A stretch of DNA of 64,000 bases from Rhodopseudomonas palustris (GCF_003031265.1 NZ_CP019966.1:3038001-3102000); one strand, 5' to 3'; shown: positions 1-8,628, counted from the first letter of the stretch. Numbers and translations: made by a program. The notes: generated by a model not told the origin, from the letters alone.

Positions 1-2
1 CC

Positions 3-1493
3 AAGTCGAGCCTGTTCATCGGCACCAACAACACCACGCTGTCGAACCAGCAGCTCGGCGACATCAACGCCCAGCTCGCCAACGCCCGTGCGCTGAAGTC
101 CGATGCCGAAGCCAAGTCCCGGCTGATCAAGGAGATGCTGAAGAGCGGCGGCCCGATCGAAGCTTCCGAAGTGCTGAATTCCGAACTGATCCGCCGGCTG
201 TCGGAGCAGCGGGTCACGCTTCGCGCGCAGCTCGCCGAACAGAGCTCGACGCTGCTCGGCGGTCATCCGCGGATCAAGGAACTGAAGGCGCAGCTGTCCG
301 ACCTCGATCAACAGCTCCGCGATGAAGCGGTGAAGCTGTCGCGCTCGTTCGAGAACGATGCCCGGATCGCCAGCAGCCGGGTGGAGAACCTCTCGGCCAG
401 CCTCGATCAGCTGAAGAAGCAAGCCTCAGCGACCAACGGCCAGGACGTGCAGCTCCGCGCGCTGGAACGCGAAGCCAAGGCGCAGCGCGATCTGCTGGAG
501 TCCTATCTGGCGAAGTATCGTGAAGCGACGACGCGCGAGACGATCGACCAATCGCCGTCGGATGGCCGCATCATCTCGCGTGCGATCGTCTCCAATACGC
601 CCGACTATCCGAAGAAGTTGCCGATCGTGCTGATCGCCACGCTGGCGACGCTGCTCTTGACCTCGGGCAGCATCGCGACCGGCGAACTGCTGCGGATGAC
701 CCAGCCGCGAGCTCGTGAGGTGGCTGCGCCGGCGGTTGTCGAGCCGGATCTGGTGCCGGTTGCGGCAGCGGCTCCCGTCGTGCGCCCCACACCGGCAGCA
801 CCGCCGACCTTTGCTGCGCCGGCTACACCCGCGCCGAGCCTCGAGCAGGCTCCGGTCGAGACTGCGCCCGTTGCTGCGGCCGCCGCTGCGCCGGTCGGAG
901 AAATCGAAGCGCTGGTGCAACGTTTGCGCACGGCCGGTGAGGGCGGGAGGAAACTCACCGTGCTTGGCACTGGCGACACCGACTCGGTTACCACGACGGC
1001 GCTGGTGCTGGCCCGCCGGCTCGCCCAGGATGCCAAGGTTGTGCTGATCGACCTGTCGGAATCCTCCGCGATGCTGAAGGTCGCGTCGATCGATCCCTCG
1101 GCACCCGGTCTTGCCGAATTGATGCTGGGTGAGGCGGCGTTCGGCCAGATCATCACCCGCGACCGCTCCTCGTCGCTGCAATTGGTCAGCGCCGGCAAGC
1201 CCGGCTTCGACCGGATGCTGCTGCATTCGCCGCGGCTGTCGCTGGCGATCGATGCACTGATGCGGGTGTATGACCACGTGCTGCTTGATGCCGGCACCGC
1301 GTCGGACCTGCCGGCAGAGCTGCTGACGTCGCAGGCCCAGGCCGCCGTCGTGCCGGCGCCCACGATGACCAGTGAGGCGCGCGCCAAAATGGCCGAGCAG
1401 CTCGTTGCGGTCGGCTTCTCCGAGGTGACGATGCTGCGCGCCGCCGAGCCGATTGATCCGATCGAGCCGGGACAGCGATCCGCAGCGGCGTAA
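3..1493 (+). CDS. Polysaccharide chain-length/export protein (Wzz/GumC type, BY-kinase-like C-terminus), 5' truncated by window edge
   Basis: The frame is open from the first bases, so only the C-terminal 496 residues are visible. They comprise a long periplasmic coiled-coil region, a second membrane segment (about residues 206-229), an Ala/Pro-rich linker, and a cytoplasmic ParA/BY-kinase-like domain (about 314-474). In the family, Wzz/GumC/ExoP proteins set polymer length and drive export of exopolysaccharide across the inner membrane. The nucleotide-binding part looks decayed: the Walker A position reads GTGDTDSVTTT without lysine, and there is no C-terminal tyrosine cluster. It is therefore probably a structural co-polymerase, not an active kinase. 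The two neighbours to the right also look like polysaccharide genes. Confidence 0.8.
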   Translation, partial: KSSLFIGTNNTTLSNQQLGDINAQLANARALKSDAEAKSRLIKEMLKSGGPIEASEVLNSELIRRLSEQRVTLRAQLAEQSSTLLGGHPRIKELKAQLSDLDQQLRDEAVKLSRSFENDARIASSRVENLSASLDQLKKQASATNGQDVQLRALEREAKAQRDLLESYLAKYREATTRETIDQSPSDGRIISRAIVSNTPDYPKKLPIVLIATLATLLLTSGSIATGELLRMTQPRAREVAAPAVVEPDLVPVAAAAPVVRPTPAAPPTFAAPATPAPSLEQAPVETAPVAAAAAAPVGEIEALVQRLRTAGEGGRKLTVLGTGDTDSVTTTALVLARRLAQDAKVVLIDLSESSAMLKVASIDPSAPGLAELMLGEAAFGQIITRDRSSSLQLVSAGKPGFDRMLLHSPRLSLAIDALMRVYDHVLLDAGTASDLPAELLTSQAQAAVVPAPTMTSEARAKMAEQLVAVGFSEVTMLRAAEPIDPIEPGQRSAAA

Positions 1494-1514
1494 AGCCACC
1501 GAACAGATCAACGA

Positions 1515-1547
1515 GAAACGCCCGGGCTTAGTCCCGGGCATTTCGTT
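1515..1547. terminator. Hairpin between convergent genes
   Basis: GCCCGGG - 6 nt - CCCGGGC is extended by GAAA/TTTC on the outside and followed by a short T run. The sequence is nearly symmetric, so it can serve both the gene ending at 1493 and the gene on the other strand ending at 1573. Confidence 0.65.
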
Positions 1548-1572
1548 TGGGCAATCTGAAGGAACTTTGATT

Positions 1573-2766
1573 TCAGCGCGGCAGCACGCTTCGCACGCGT
1601 TGCACCAATTGCATCATCGCCGGACTGTGCTTGACCGCGTGCTTGCCGCGGCCGATCGCCGACAGCGCCGCACCAGCGACCTGTCCGCGCGGTGTCAGCG
1701 GGATGAAGCTGTCGAAGATCGGCTCGAGGTCCTTGCAGAACATCTTCTTGTAGTCATCCGAGCCGATGCCGAGGTCGATCCAGCGATAGCCGCAGGCGGC
1801 GTAGTGATCGATGATATGGCGCATCAGGATCAGGCCGGGGCTGTAGCGCGCCGCGTCCGACAGCGTGTAGGTGTTGAACATCATCGAGTAGCGGCTGCCG
1901 TCGGCGACGCCCGCATACATCGCGATCATCTCGTCGTCGCATTCCAGCGCGTGGATTTCGATCGCACGGCCGCCGCCGCTGAGCTCCGTGGAGCAGGCCT
2001 GCCGGATGAAATCGGCGACGCCGGGTTCGGCGAACACGTTCGGCAGATTCTGCGCCGCCATTCGCACCGGCTTGATCCGGAAGAACGCCTCGAGCAGGCG
2101 GTCGACATCGGCTTGCGTGCGAGCTTGGGCATAGCGATAGCCAGGCAGCTCCTGCAGCTTGCGTTCCTTGCCCTTGAGCCGGCGGCGCATCGAGTTGCTG
2201 ATCAAGTCGCTCGGGGCCGCACCGGGCGGCAGCACCAGCACCGGGCAATCATTGACCGACGGCTGGTGGGGAAGGCGGGCCAGCGGATTGGCGAGATCGT
2301 TCCAGCGCGCCGGCTGCTGTTCGAATGCGAGCAGATCGGCTCCGCCAATATCCCGCATCCGCCTGATCAGCTCGGCGATGTCGGCTTCACCCGCGCTGGC
2401 CGCGAAATCACGGCGCCATAACGGCATGTTGAAGGTCGAGTGTTTACCGCCGAGGAATCCCGCCACGCGGACGCCGAATTTGCGTTCGAGACCCAGCGGC
2501 AACAGCAGCAGCGGCCGGCGCTCGACGTCGCGCGCAACCACAATGAACGGCTGTCGGCCCTCGGCGCGGCCGACATGGCGCTGCCAGGCACTGAGGAAGT
2601 CGAACCGCTGATAGGGCGAACAATGCTGACCGGTCTGCTCGAGCGCGCGCCAGATTGGTTCGGCGGAGTCGATGTCGGGGATGATCTCGACGTCGGCGAT
2701 CCGGCTCTGCGCGGCCGCCATGCGATCGGCGGTCCGGGCCTCGATCAGCTCGGCCATCATCGTCAT
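1573..2766 (-). CDS. GNAT/FemAB-like acetyltransferase (BioF2-like, CelD family)
   Basis: This 397-residue protein has the BioF2/CelD-like acyltransferase layout. An N-terminal half is followed by a C-terminal GNAT-like fold containing a segment around KYRWIDLGIGSDDYKK-type residues (here YRWIDLGIGSDDYKKMF), which is the hallmark seen in proteins annotated as cellulose biosynthesis protein CelD. Family members are thought to acylate polysaccharide or cell-envelope precursors; the substrate here is unknown. I chose the ATG at 2766 over an upstream in-frame TTG at 2829. It is convergent with the Wzz-like gene and divergent from the NodB-like gene. A paralogue lies at 55722-56855. Confidence 0.75.
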   Translation of the reverse strand: MTMMAELIEARTADRMAAAQSRIADVEIIPDIDSAEPIWRALEQTGQHCSPYQRFDFLSAWQRHVGRAEGRQPFIVVARDVERRPLLLLPLGLERKFGVRVAGFLGGKHSTFNMPLWRRDFAASAGEADIAELIRRMRDIGGADLLAFEQQPARWNDLANPLARLPHQPSVNDCPVLVLPPGAAPSDLISNSMRRRLKGKERKLQELPGYRYAQARTQADVDRLLEAFFRIKPVRMAAQNLPNVFAEPGVADFIRQACSTELSGGGRAIEIHALECDDEMIAMYAGVADGSRYSMMFNTYTLSDAARYSPGLILMRHIIDHYAACGYRWIDLGIGSDDYKKMFCKDLEPIFDSFIPLTPRGQVAGAALSAIGRGKHAVKHSPAMMQLVQRVRSVLPR

Positions 2767-2896
2767 CCGGCGATCCAATGAGAATAAACTAGGCGTGACT
2801 AGCGCAACGCTGCGGACCTTTACAAACAAATCTCAACAAAGCGTAATGATGACCCACGAAACCGCTGCCGGTCCCGGCGCCGCAAAGGACTGAACC

Positions 2897-3940
2897 TTGT
2901 CGACGAACGGCTGGTGGACGGCGGCGCGGCTGCAGCTTGCTTATGCGAGCGGTGCTGCGCGCTTCTCGGAATGGAAGGGCGGCGGCTGCGGGGTGATCCT
3001 ACGGTTCGATCGGGTGCGTCCGGGGCGCCGCGACCGGTTTCAGCCGCTGCGCGCTCGCGAGATTACACCGCAGTTTCTCGACCGCCTGTTGCGCGCGCTG
3101 AAACGCTGGAATTGTCCGGTCATCTCGCCCGCCGAGGTTTGCACCCGGATCGCTCAAGGGGGCCCCCCGGGTCGGTTCGTCTGCCTGACCTTCGACGGTG
3201 GCTCCCGCGATATCACCACTTTCGCTTATCCGATCCTGGCGCGGCACGCTGTACCGTTCGCGGTGTATCTGCCGACGGCGTTTCCGGATGGGATCGGTGA
3301 AGCCTGGTGGCTGGCGCTGGAGCAGGTGATCGCGCGCACCGAACGGATCACGCTGCTGATCGATCACAACGAACGCCGGTTCGACACTGCGACGGTTGCC
3401 GACAAGGCGCAGGTATTCCATTTCCTCGCGAGCTGGCTGCGCACCATGACGCCCGGGGCACTCACCGCGGCGATCCAGGATCTATGCAAGCGCTATGCGG
3501 TCGATCTCGCGTCAGTCACGCGCGAGGCTGTGATGGACTGGGACGAAATTGGCCGGCTCGCCGTCGATCCGAAGGTGACGATCGGCAGCGCAACGGTGAA
3601 CTATCCGGTGCTGGCCAATCTGCCGGACGCGGCGGCACAAAAGGAAATCGCAATGGGCCGCGCGGTGCTGCAGGCCGCGCTCGGCCGCGACGCCTCGCAC
3701 TTCGCGTATCCGTTCGGTGAGCGCAGCAGCTTCGGTCCGCAGCATGTCGCGATGGCCAAGGAGGCGGGGGTCGCCGGGGCGATGACGTCGATCCCCGGCG
3801 TGATCGGGGCAGGCCCGATCGATCCGCTAGCCCTGCCGCGGATCGCCTGGGACGGCCGGGAGAGCTCGCTGCGAGATCTGCGCGTGATCCTGTCCGGCCT
3901 GATGCCGGATGCGGCACGGGGCATCGGGCGGAGCAGCTAG
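2897..3940 (+). CDS. NodB-homology (polysaccharide deacetylase-like) protein with degenerate active site
   Basis: This is a 347-residue protein with a TTG start, preceded by AAAGGAC about 7 nt upstream. The NodB core is recognisable: TFDGGSRD matches motif 1 (normally TFDDG), IGSATVNYP matches motif 2 (normally GSHTxxHP), and FAYPFG matches motif 3. The metal-binding Asp of motif 1 is Gly, and both metal-binding His of motif 2 are Ala and Tyr. Classical zinc-dependent deacetylation is therefore unlikely. It probably works as a carbohydrate-binding or scaffold protein in the polysaccharide locus, or uses different chemistry. No signal peptide is evident. Confidence 0.75.
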   Translation: MSTNGWWTAARLQLAYASGAARFSEWKGGGCGVILRFDRVRPGRRDRFQPLRAREITPQFLDRLLRALKRWNCPVISPAEVCTRIAQGGPPGRFVCLTFDGGSRDITTFAYPILARHAVPFAVYLPTAFPDGIGEAWWLALEQVIARTERITLLIDHNERRFDTATVADKAQVFHFLASWLRTMTPGALTAAIQDLCKRYAVDLASVTREAVMDWDEIGRLAVDPKVTIGSATVNYPVLANLPDAAAQKEIAMGRAVLQAALGRDASHFAYPFGERSSFGPQHVAMAKEAGVAGAMTSIPGVIGAGPIDPLALPRIAWDGRESSLRDLRVILSGLMPDAARGIGRSS

Positions 3941-3949
3941 CGCGCGAGT

Positions 3950-5095
3950 TCACGGCGCTGGCGCGACGTCCTTGGCATGGTTCTGCAAGTAAGCGCGGAG
4001 CAGGGCGACTTCCTCCCCGTCGAGCGCGGTCAGCCGCTTCATGGCGTTGAGATGGCCGATCCAGGCGTCCGCCTTGGCACTACCCGGCGGCTTCAACGCA
4101 TGACACAGGGTGCAATTATCGTCCTCGATCCGCGCCGCCAGAGTCCATAGCGGAGCGCGCGAACCGACGAACCGGCCCGGCGCCGCGCCGACCAAGAGCC
4201 GCACCTGCGTCCATTGATCACCGGTGTCGTCATCCGTCGCGGTCTCCAGGCTCTCAAGCCGCGCGCGTGCCGCCTCGGTCAACGTCGCGGCGAGGATGCG
4301 TTTGCCGAAGCGCTGATACAGAAGTTCGGGAGAGCCCTCGCGCTGCCAGCCGGTCAACTCAAGCGTGAGTCGCCCTTGATCGACGGCGCGAACTGTGACC
4401 GCGGTGCTGGCCGCGAGTTCGCCGGCGCTTTCGTTGGAATCGCCGAGCAGCAGGGGCACGGATCCGATCGCATACAGCGTCGCGCTTGGTGCCGCAGCCA
4501 GCTTGCCGGCGTCGACCTGCAGCGCCGCAAACGCCTTGCGGTGACCTGCTGTGACGTCCGGCATCTTGTGGGCGATGCCCTTGTGGCAATCGATGCAGGT
4601 CTTGCCGGCCCTGCTGGCCTCCTGCATCGCGGCTGCCGCCTTCGCTGTCTGCTTGTGGAAGTCCATCGCTTCGAAGGCGTGGCAGTTGCGGCATTCGCGG
4701 CTGCCGTTGGCGCGCATCCGCTGCCATTCGTGACGCGCGAGTTCGTGACGCTTGGCCTCGAACTTCTCGCGGGTTGCGATGCTGCCGATCGCCCAGTGAT
4801 ACAGCTCCTTGGTGGCCGTCACCTTGCGGATCAGCATGTGACTCCAGTCGCGCGGAACGTGACAGTCGGAACAGACGGCGCGAACGCCGGTACGGTTGGT
4901 GTAGTGCGCGGTGGTCTTGTATTCTTGATACACGTTGTCGCGCATCGCGTGGCACGACGTACAGAACGCCAGGCTGTTGGTTGCGTGCATCGCGGTGTTG
5001 AGACCACCCCAGGCAACCGCGCCGCCAATGGCGGCCAGCACAAGGGCGAGCGCCAGCCGGCCGGGCCGCGCCAGTCGGCTCCAGATCGACGTCAT
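3950..5095 (-). CDS. Membrane-anchored pentahaem cytochrome c, NapC/NirT-TorC type
   Basis: The 381-residue protein has an N-terminal membrane anchor (about residues 13-31) and four CXXCH motifs in a NapC-like domain (C45, C75, C135, C167). A fifth, CTLCH, lies in a C-terminal domain (C328). This NapC domain plus a monohaem C-terminal domain is the TorC layout (E. coli TorC is about 390 residues). Family members take electrons from quinol and pass them to a periplasmic reductase. No torA-like molybdoenzyme is in the window. The gene lies 85 bp downstream of ccpA on the same strand, so the peroxidase is a possible partner. Confidence 0.8.
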   Translation of the reverse strand: MTSIWSRLARPGRLALALVLAAIGGAVAWGGLNTAMHATNSLAFCTSCHAMRDNVYQEYKTTAHYTNRTGVRAVCSDCHVPRDWSHMLIRKVTATKELYHWAIGSIATREKFEAKRHELARHEWQRMRANGSRECRNCHAFEAMDFHKQTAKAAAAMQEASRAGKTCIDCHKGIAHKMPDVTAGHRKAFAALQVDAGKLAAAPSATLYAIGSVPLLLGDSNESAGELAASTAVTVRAVDQGRLTLELTGWQREGSPELLYQRFGKRILAATLTEAARARLESLETATDDDTGDQWTQVRLLVGAAPGRFVGSRAPLWTLAARIEDDNCTLCHALKPPGSAKADAWIGHLNAMKRLTALDGEEVALLRAYLQNHAKDVAPAP

Positions 5096-5180
5096 GAGTT
5101 AGTTCCGTCGTGCCAGACTATCGGTGGCGTGCGGACGGCGTGTCAGCTCCGCCGTCCGCAATGCGCCTGGTTGGCCGAGA

Positions 5181-6182
5181 TCAGTCGAACGGCTTCGGAG
5201 GAGCGGTCTTGTCGCTCGACGGCGGCAGGATCGGCAGCTTGAAGTTGGGCTGGTCACCGGTCAGCGTCTTGAGGAAGGCGACGATCTTGGCGTTCTCCTC
5301 CGGCGTAAAGGTTTTGCCGAGCTGGATCCGTCCCATGGTCTCGACGGCGTCAGACAGCTTCTGCGCCGCGCCGTCGTGGAAATAGGGATAGGTCAGTTCG
5401 ACGTTGCGCAGCGTCGGCACTTTGAAGTTGAAGCGATCGGCTTCCTCCTTAGTGACCGCGAAGCGGCCCTCGGCCGGATTGTCGGTCTTGTACGGCTCGA
5501 CGACGCCCATCTTCTGGAAGGTATTGCCACCGACCGCTGCGCCGTTGTGGCATCCGGTGCAGCCGGAGTCCTTGAACAGCTCGTAGCCGGCCCGTTCGGT
5601 CGGCGTCAGCGCCTTCTTGTCGCCCTGCAGCCATTTGTCGAACCGCGAGTTCGGCGTCACCAGCGTCTCTTCGAACGCGGCGATGGCGCGCGTGACTTCG
5701 TCGATGTCGACTGTGCTGTTCTGTCCGAACACCGATTTGAACTCGGTGACGTAGCCGGGGATCGACTTCAGAAGGTCAACCGCGAGCGCGTGGGTGAACG
5801 CCATCTCGCCCGGGTTGGCGATCGGCCCGCCGGCTTGATCCTTCAAGGTCAGCGCGCGGCCGTCCCAGAATTGCGCGACATTGAGGCTGGCGTTGAGCAC
5901 GGTCGGCGCGTTGATCGGCCCCTTCTGCCAGTTATGGCCGATCGACGTCTTCAGATTGTCCGAGCCGCCCATCGACAGGTTGTGGCACGAGTTGCAGGAG
6001 ATGAAGCCCGACTTCGACAGCCGCGGATCGAAGAACAGCTTCTTGCCGAGCTCGACCAGGTTCGGATCTTTCACCACGGCCGGCTTGATCGGAGAGATCG
6101 GCTCGTCGGTGGCGGCACGGGCCGGGAGCGACAACGAGACGGAGAGCGCCGTCGCCAAGAGCAACACTTGTGCGGTTTTCAT
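5181..6182 (-). CDS. ccpA: Dihaem cytochrome c peroxidase
   Basis: The 333-residue protein has a cleavable Sec signal peptide (about 1-23, ending PARA) and two CXXCH haem sites, C63-H67 and C208-H212. Their spacing matches the bacterial CCP/MauG family. It is expected to reduce periplasmic hydrogen peroxide to water with electrons from small cytochromes. The residues between the haems (INAPTVLNASLN, FWDGRA) fit the CCP branch. It precedes the pentahaem cytochrome gene on the same strand and follows dps. An FNR/FixK-like box lies about 105 bp upstream, consistent with oxygen-dependent control. Confidence 0.9.
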   Translation of the reverse strand: MKTAQVLLLATALSVSLSLPARAATDEPISPIKPAVVKDPNLVELGKKLFFDPRLSKSGFISCNSCHNLSMGGSDNLKTSIGHNWQKGPINAPTVLNASLNVAQFWDGRALTLKDQAGGPIANPGEMAFTHALAVDLLKSIPGYVTEFKSVFGQNSTVDIDEVTRAIAAFEETLVTPNSRFDKWLQGDKKALTPTERAGYELFKDSGCTGCHNGAAVGGNTFQKMGVVEPYKTDNPAEGRFAVTKEEADRFNFKVPTLRNVELTYPYFHDGAAQKLSDAVETMGRIQLGKTFTPEENAKIVAFLKTLTGDQPNFKLPILPPSSDKTAPPKPFD

Positions 6183-6286
6183 GAGAACCCCCAGGGGCAG
6201 GATGGCATCGCAGAGGGGGGACCGACGGTCGCTCCGCGACGATGCGGAAGGGTCTCTAGAGTAATTCTTATTCGCAGCAGCGATCT

Positions 6287-6300
6287 TTGATGCGGGTCAA
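6287..6300. promoter_or_regulatory. FNR/FixK-like box upstream of ccpA
   Basis: TTGATGCGGGTCAA matches the FNR/FixK consensus TTGAT-N4-ATCAA at nine of ten conserved positions. It is centred about 111 bp upstream of the ccpA start. A plausible AT-rich -10 region lies at about 6259-6268 on the minus strand, compatible with class II activation. Confidence 0.55.
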
Positions 6301-6464
6301 TCGCAAGACTGCCGGATAACCTTCACAAACGACGAAAAGTAACTGCAACACAGGGCTTTTTGAGTTCGGTCGTCGCGCCTTGAGACGAAAGTCGATAGCG
6401 GTTCTCACAAGCAAAGGCGGTCCGCAGCGTCGCTGCAAACCGCCCAAGTCGACTTGGTGGCTGA

Positions 6465-6947
6465 TCAGTCTTCCAACAGGCTGCGCAGCATCCAGGCGGT
6501 CTTTTCGTGGACGTCGAGACGCTGAGTCAAAAGGTCGGCCGTCGGCTGGTCGTTGGCGTCTTCGACCAGCGGGAACAGCTCGCGCGCGGTGCGCGCGGTG
6601 GCTTCCTGCGCGGTCACCAGATGCCGCACCATCTCCATCGCCTTGGGCTGGCCTTCGACTTCGGCGATCGAGGCGAGCTTGACGAACTCCTTGTAAGTGC
6701 CGGGAGCCGGGAAGCCGAGGGCGCGGATCCGCTCCGCGATCTGGTCGAGCGCGGTCCACTGCTCGGTGTATTGCGTCATGAACATCGCATGCAGGGTGTT
6801 GAACATCGGCCCGGTGACGTTCCAATGGAAATTGTGCGTCATCAGATACAGCGTGTAGGAATCGGCGAGCAGCCGGGACAGGCCGTCGGCGATCTTCTCG
6901 CGCTTGTCTTCCGGGATACCGATGTTGATCTTGGCAGGCTTGGTCAT
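6465..6947 (-). CDS. dps: Dps/ferritin-like DNA-protection protein
   Basis: The 160-residue protein has the Dps ferroxidase signature THNFHWNVTGPMF followed by the Asp/Glu-bearing helix MTQYTEQWTALDQIAERIRALG. It should form a 12-mer that oxidises Fe(II) with hydrogen peroxide, stores iron and shields DNA. The ATG at 6947 is preceded by AAAGGACC at good distance, so I reject the longer frame starting at 7019. It sits upstream of ccpA on the same strand, giving a cytoplasmic and a periplasmic peroxide defence side by side. The 282 bp between them includes the FNR-like box, so ccpA probably has its own promoter. Confidence 0.9.
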   Translation of the reverse strand: MTKPAKINIGIPEDKREKIADGLSRLLADSYTLYLMTHNFHWNVTGPMFNTLHAMFMTQYTEQWTALDQIAERIRALGFPAPGTYKEFVKLASIAEVEGQPKAMEMVRHLVTAQEATARTARELFPLVEDANDQPTADLLTQRLDVHEKTAWMLRSLLED

Positions 6948-7141
6948 GTCCGGTCCTTTGCAGCGTGCCGGCACGGATGCCGGCGGTCGTAGATGAGTAC
7001 CGCTTCGGCAACATTGCACCGCCGACGTCGCTCAAGGTGCTGATCGTTAGCCGGCTGCGGCGTCCGTCGCGGAACGTTGCCATCCTGCCGCGGTACGCAA
7101 CTACTAATCATTGTCATCGATCAATTTTCAGACGCCTCGCA

Positions 7142-7158
7142 TTTACAGGGCCTGTAAA
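7142..7158. promoter_or_regulatory. Perfect 17-bp palindrome in the dps/outer-membrane-protein divergent region
   Basis: TTTACAGGGCCTGTAAA has 8-bp perfect arms around a single centre base. It lies about 70 bp upstream of the gene at 7229 and 195 bp upstream of dps. Its shape is that of a dimeric regulator's operator; the regulator is unknown. Confidence 0.45.
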
Positions 7159-7228
7159 CAAAAGGCTTTGACCGAGAGGCATTCGCAATTGCAATTAGTA
7201 GACCGATGGAATTCATCGGGGGCGACTA

Positions 7229-8236
7229 ATGATTGCGCGTATTGCCAAGTGGCGCGGCCGTTGCGGCCGAATTTCCGATTGTAAGACGACGCTGACTGCA
7301 GCGATGGCGACGTTGTTCACCGCGGCGCTGGCGATGCCGGCGGCGGCCGCGGAGGAACTGCCGGGCTGGCTGTCCTATACGGCCGCCCCATCCGCAAGGG
7401 TTGCGGTACCGGCGTTGGAGCAGGGGATTGTCGCCAAGGCCGACCATGACGATGTTGATACCGAGCACATCTTCGGCTTCAGCATGGGTTCGGACATCGG
7501 GAAGAAGGGCGAGATCGAACTCGAGATCGAGAACGTCGGGCGGTTCGGCCGGCGGTTCGGCTCCTACACCGGCGTCGGCGTGCTGTCGCAGTTCAAGTTC
7601 ACGCTGACCGACAATTTCCGCGTCGCTCCCGGCGTCAGCTTCGCTTCGACCCAGATCAGCGGCGTGCCCGACATGATCGATAACCGGCGCAACGCGATCG
7701 CCGGCGCGTCGATGGAGTTCCGCTACAAGGTGCTCGATCGCGACGAGATGCCGTTCGGGCTGACGCTGCACGCCGCGCCGGGTTGGAACCGAGTCGATGA
7801 ACTCACCGGTTTCGACGCGCAGATCTACGGCACCGAGTTCGCCGCGCTGATGGACAAGGAGCTGATCCGCGGCACGCTGTTCGCGGCGTTCAACCTCTGG
7901 TACTCCGGCGGCGCCTCGCGCGATCTCGCCAATGCTTGGTCGCACGATTCCGAATTCGCCGTGCAGGGCGCGCTGTCCTATAAGCTCAATCCGACGCTGA
8001 TCCTCGGCGTCGAGGCACGCTACGTGCGGGCCTATGAGGGCCTCGGGCTCGACCGGTTCTCCGGCGATGCAGTGTATATCGGCCCGACGTTCTCGGCACA
8101 TCTGACCGAGAAGATCGGTCTGTCGGGCACCTGGAGCACGCAGGTCGCCGGCCAGGCCTGCAACGATCCGCGCCACCTCGATCTCGACGATTTCGAACGC
8201 CACCAGGCGATGCTGCGGTTCAACTACCTGTTCTGA
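7229..8236 (+). CDS. Outer-membrane beta-barrel protein, unknown function
   Basis: This 335-residue protein has a signal peptide (basic N-terminus, hydrophobic stretch, AMPAAAAEE cleavage region near residue 38). It then shows alternating aromatic/polar strands (FRYKVLDR, FAAFNLWYSGG, LILGVEARYV) and ends in NYLF, with the C-terminal Phe typical of barrels recognised by BamA. I do not recognise a specific family. A GGGGG-containing ribosome-binding site lies just before the ATG. Transcription probably starts in the 281-bp region shared with dps and ends at the hairpin at 8265. Confidence 0.7.
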   Translation: MIARIAKWRGRCGRISDCKTTLTAAMATLFTAALAMPAAAAEELPGWLSYTAAPSARVAVPALEQGIVAKADHDDVDTEHIFGFSMGSDIGKKGEIELEIENVGRFGRRFGSYTGVGVLSQFKFTLTDNFRVAPGVSFASTQISGVPDMIDNRRNAIAGASMEFRYKVLDRDEMPFGLTLHAAPGWNRVDELTGFDAQIYGTEFAALMDKELIRGTLFAAFNLWYSGGASRDLANAWSHDSEFAVQGALSYKLNPTLILGVEARYVRAYEGLGLDRFSGDAVYIGPTFSAHLTEKIGLSGTWSTQVAGQACNDPRHLDLDDFERHQAMLRFNYLF

Positions 8237-8264
8237 TCCGAGCTTCTCATCTCTGAAACAACAA

Positions 8265-8297
8265 CGCCGCCACCGTTGCACCGGTGGCGGCGTTTCT
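8265..8297. terminator. Rho-independent terminator between convergent genes
   Basis: CGCCGCCACCG - 5-6 nt - CGGTGGCGGCG is followed by TTTCTGTTTT. It sits 29 bp after the barrel gene and 23 bp before the end of the opposite-strand DUF2842 gene. Confidence 0.75.
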
Positions 8298-8319
8298 GTT
8301 TTGAATTGCAGCGGCTCGG

Positions 8320-8532
8320 TTATTCGGTCGGATCGGGACGCGACATCCAAGTGACCAGCGGCATCGCCGGCAGCACCCAGCCGAGGCCGGCGACCACGTA
8401 GTACACCGCCTGCAGCCATTTCGATTCTGCGATCACCGGCGCCTGCGCGAACGCCATCGCGGTCAGCGACCATACGATCGCCAGCAGCAGCAGGCCGACG
8501 GTTCCAATCAATTTGCGGGTTCGAATATTCAT
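8320..8532 (-). CDS. DUF2842 small membrane protein
   Basis: The 70-residue protein has two hydrophobic helices (about 8-28 and 41-63) and the N-terminal signature MNIRTRKLIGT typical of the alphaproteobacterial DUF2842 family. The function is unknown. It is divergent from ctaA, with under 100 bp between starts. Its proximity to haem A synthase may hint at a link to cytochrome oxidase assembly, but that is inference. Confidence 0.75.
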   Translation of the reverse strand: MNIRTRKLIGTVGLLLLAIVWSLTAMAFAQAPVIAESKWLQAVYYVVAGLGWVLPAMPLVTWMSRPDPTE

Positions 8533-8628
8533 GCCTCGCTCACACGCCGTTGATGCGTTCTCGCAACGCCTTGCGCGTAAGAACGGCCGGACTATAGAGT
8601 GCGGAAAAATCCGTTCAAGGGATGCTTT

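Noticed and set aside
2767..2829. TTG start for the first acetyltransferase gene
   Set aside because: The following ATG at 2766 gives a better-formed N-terminus; no ribosome-binding site stands before the TTG.
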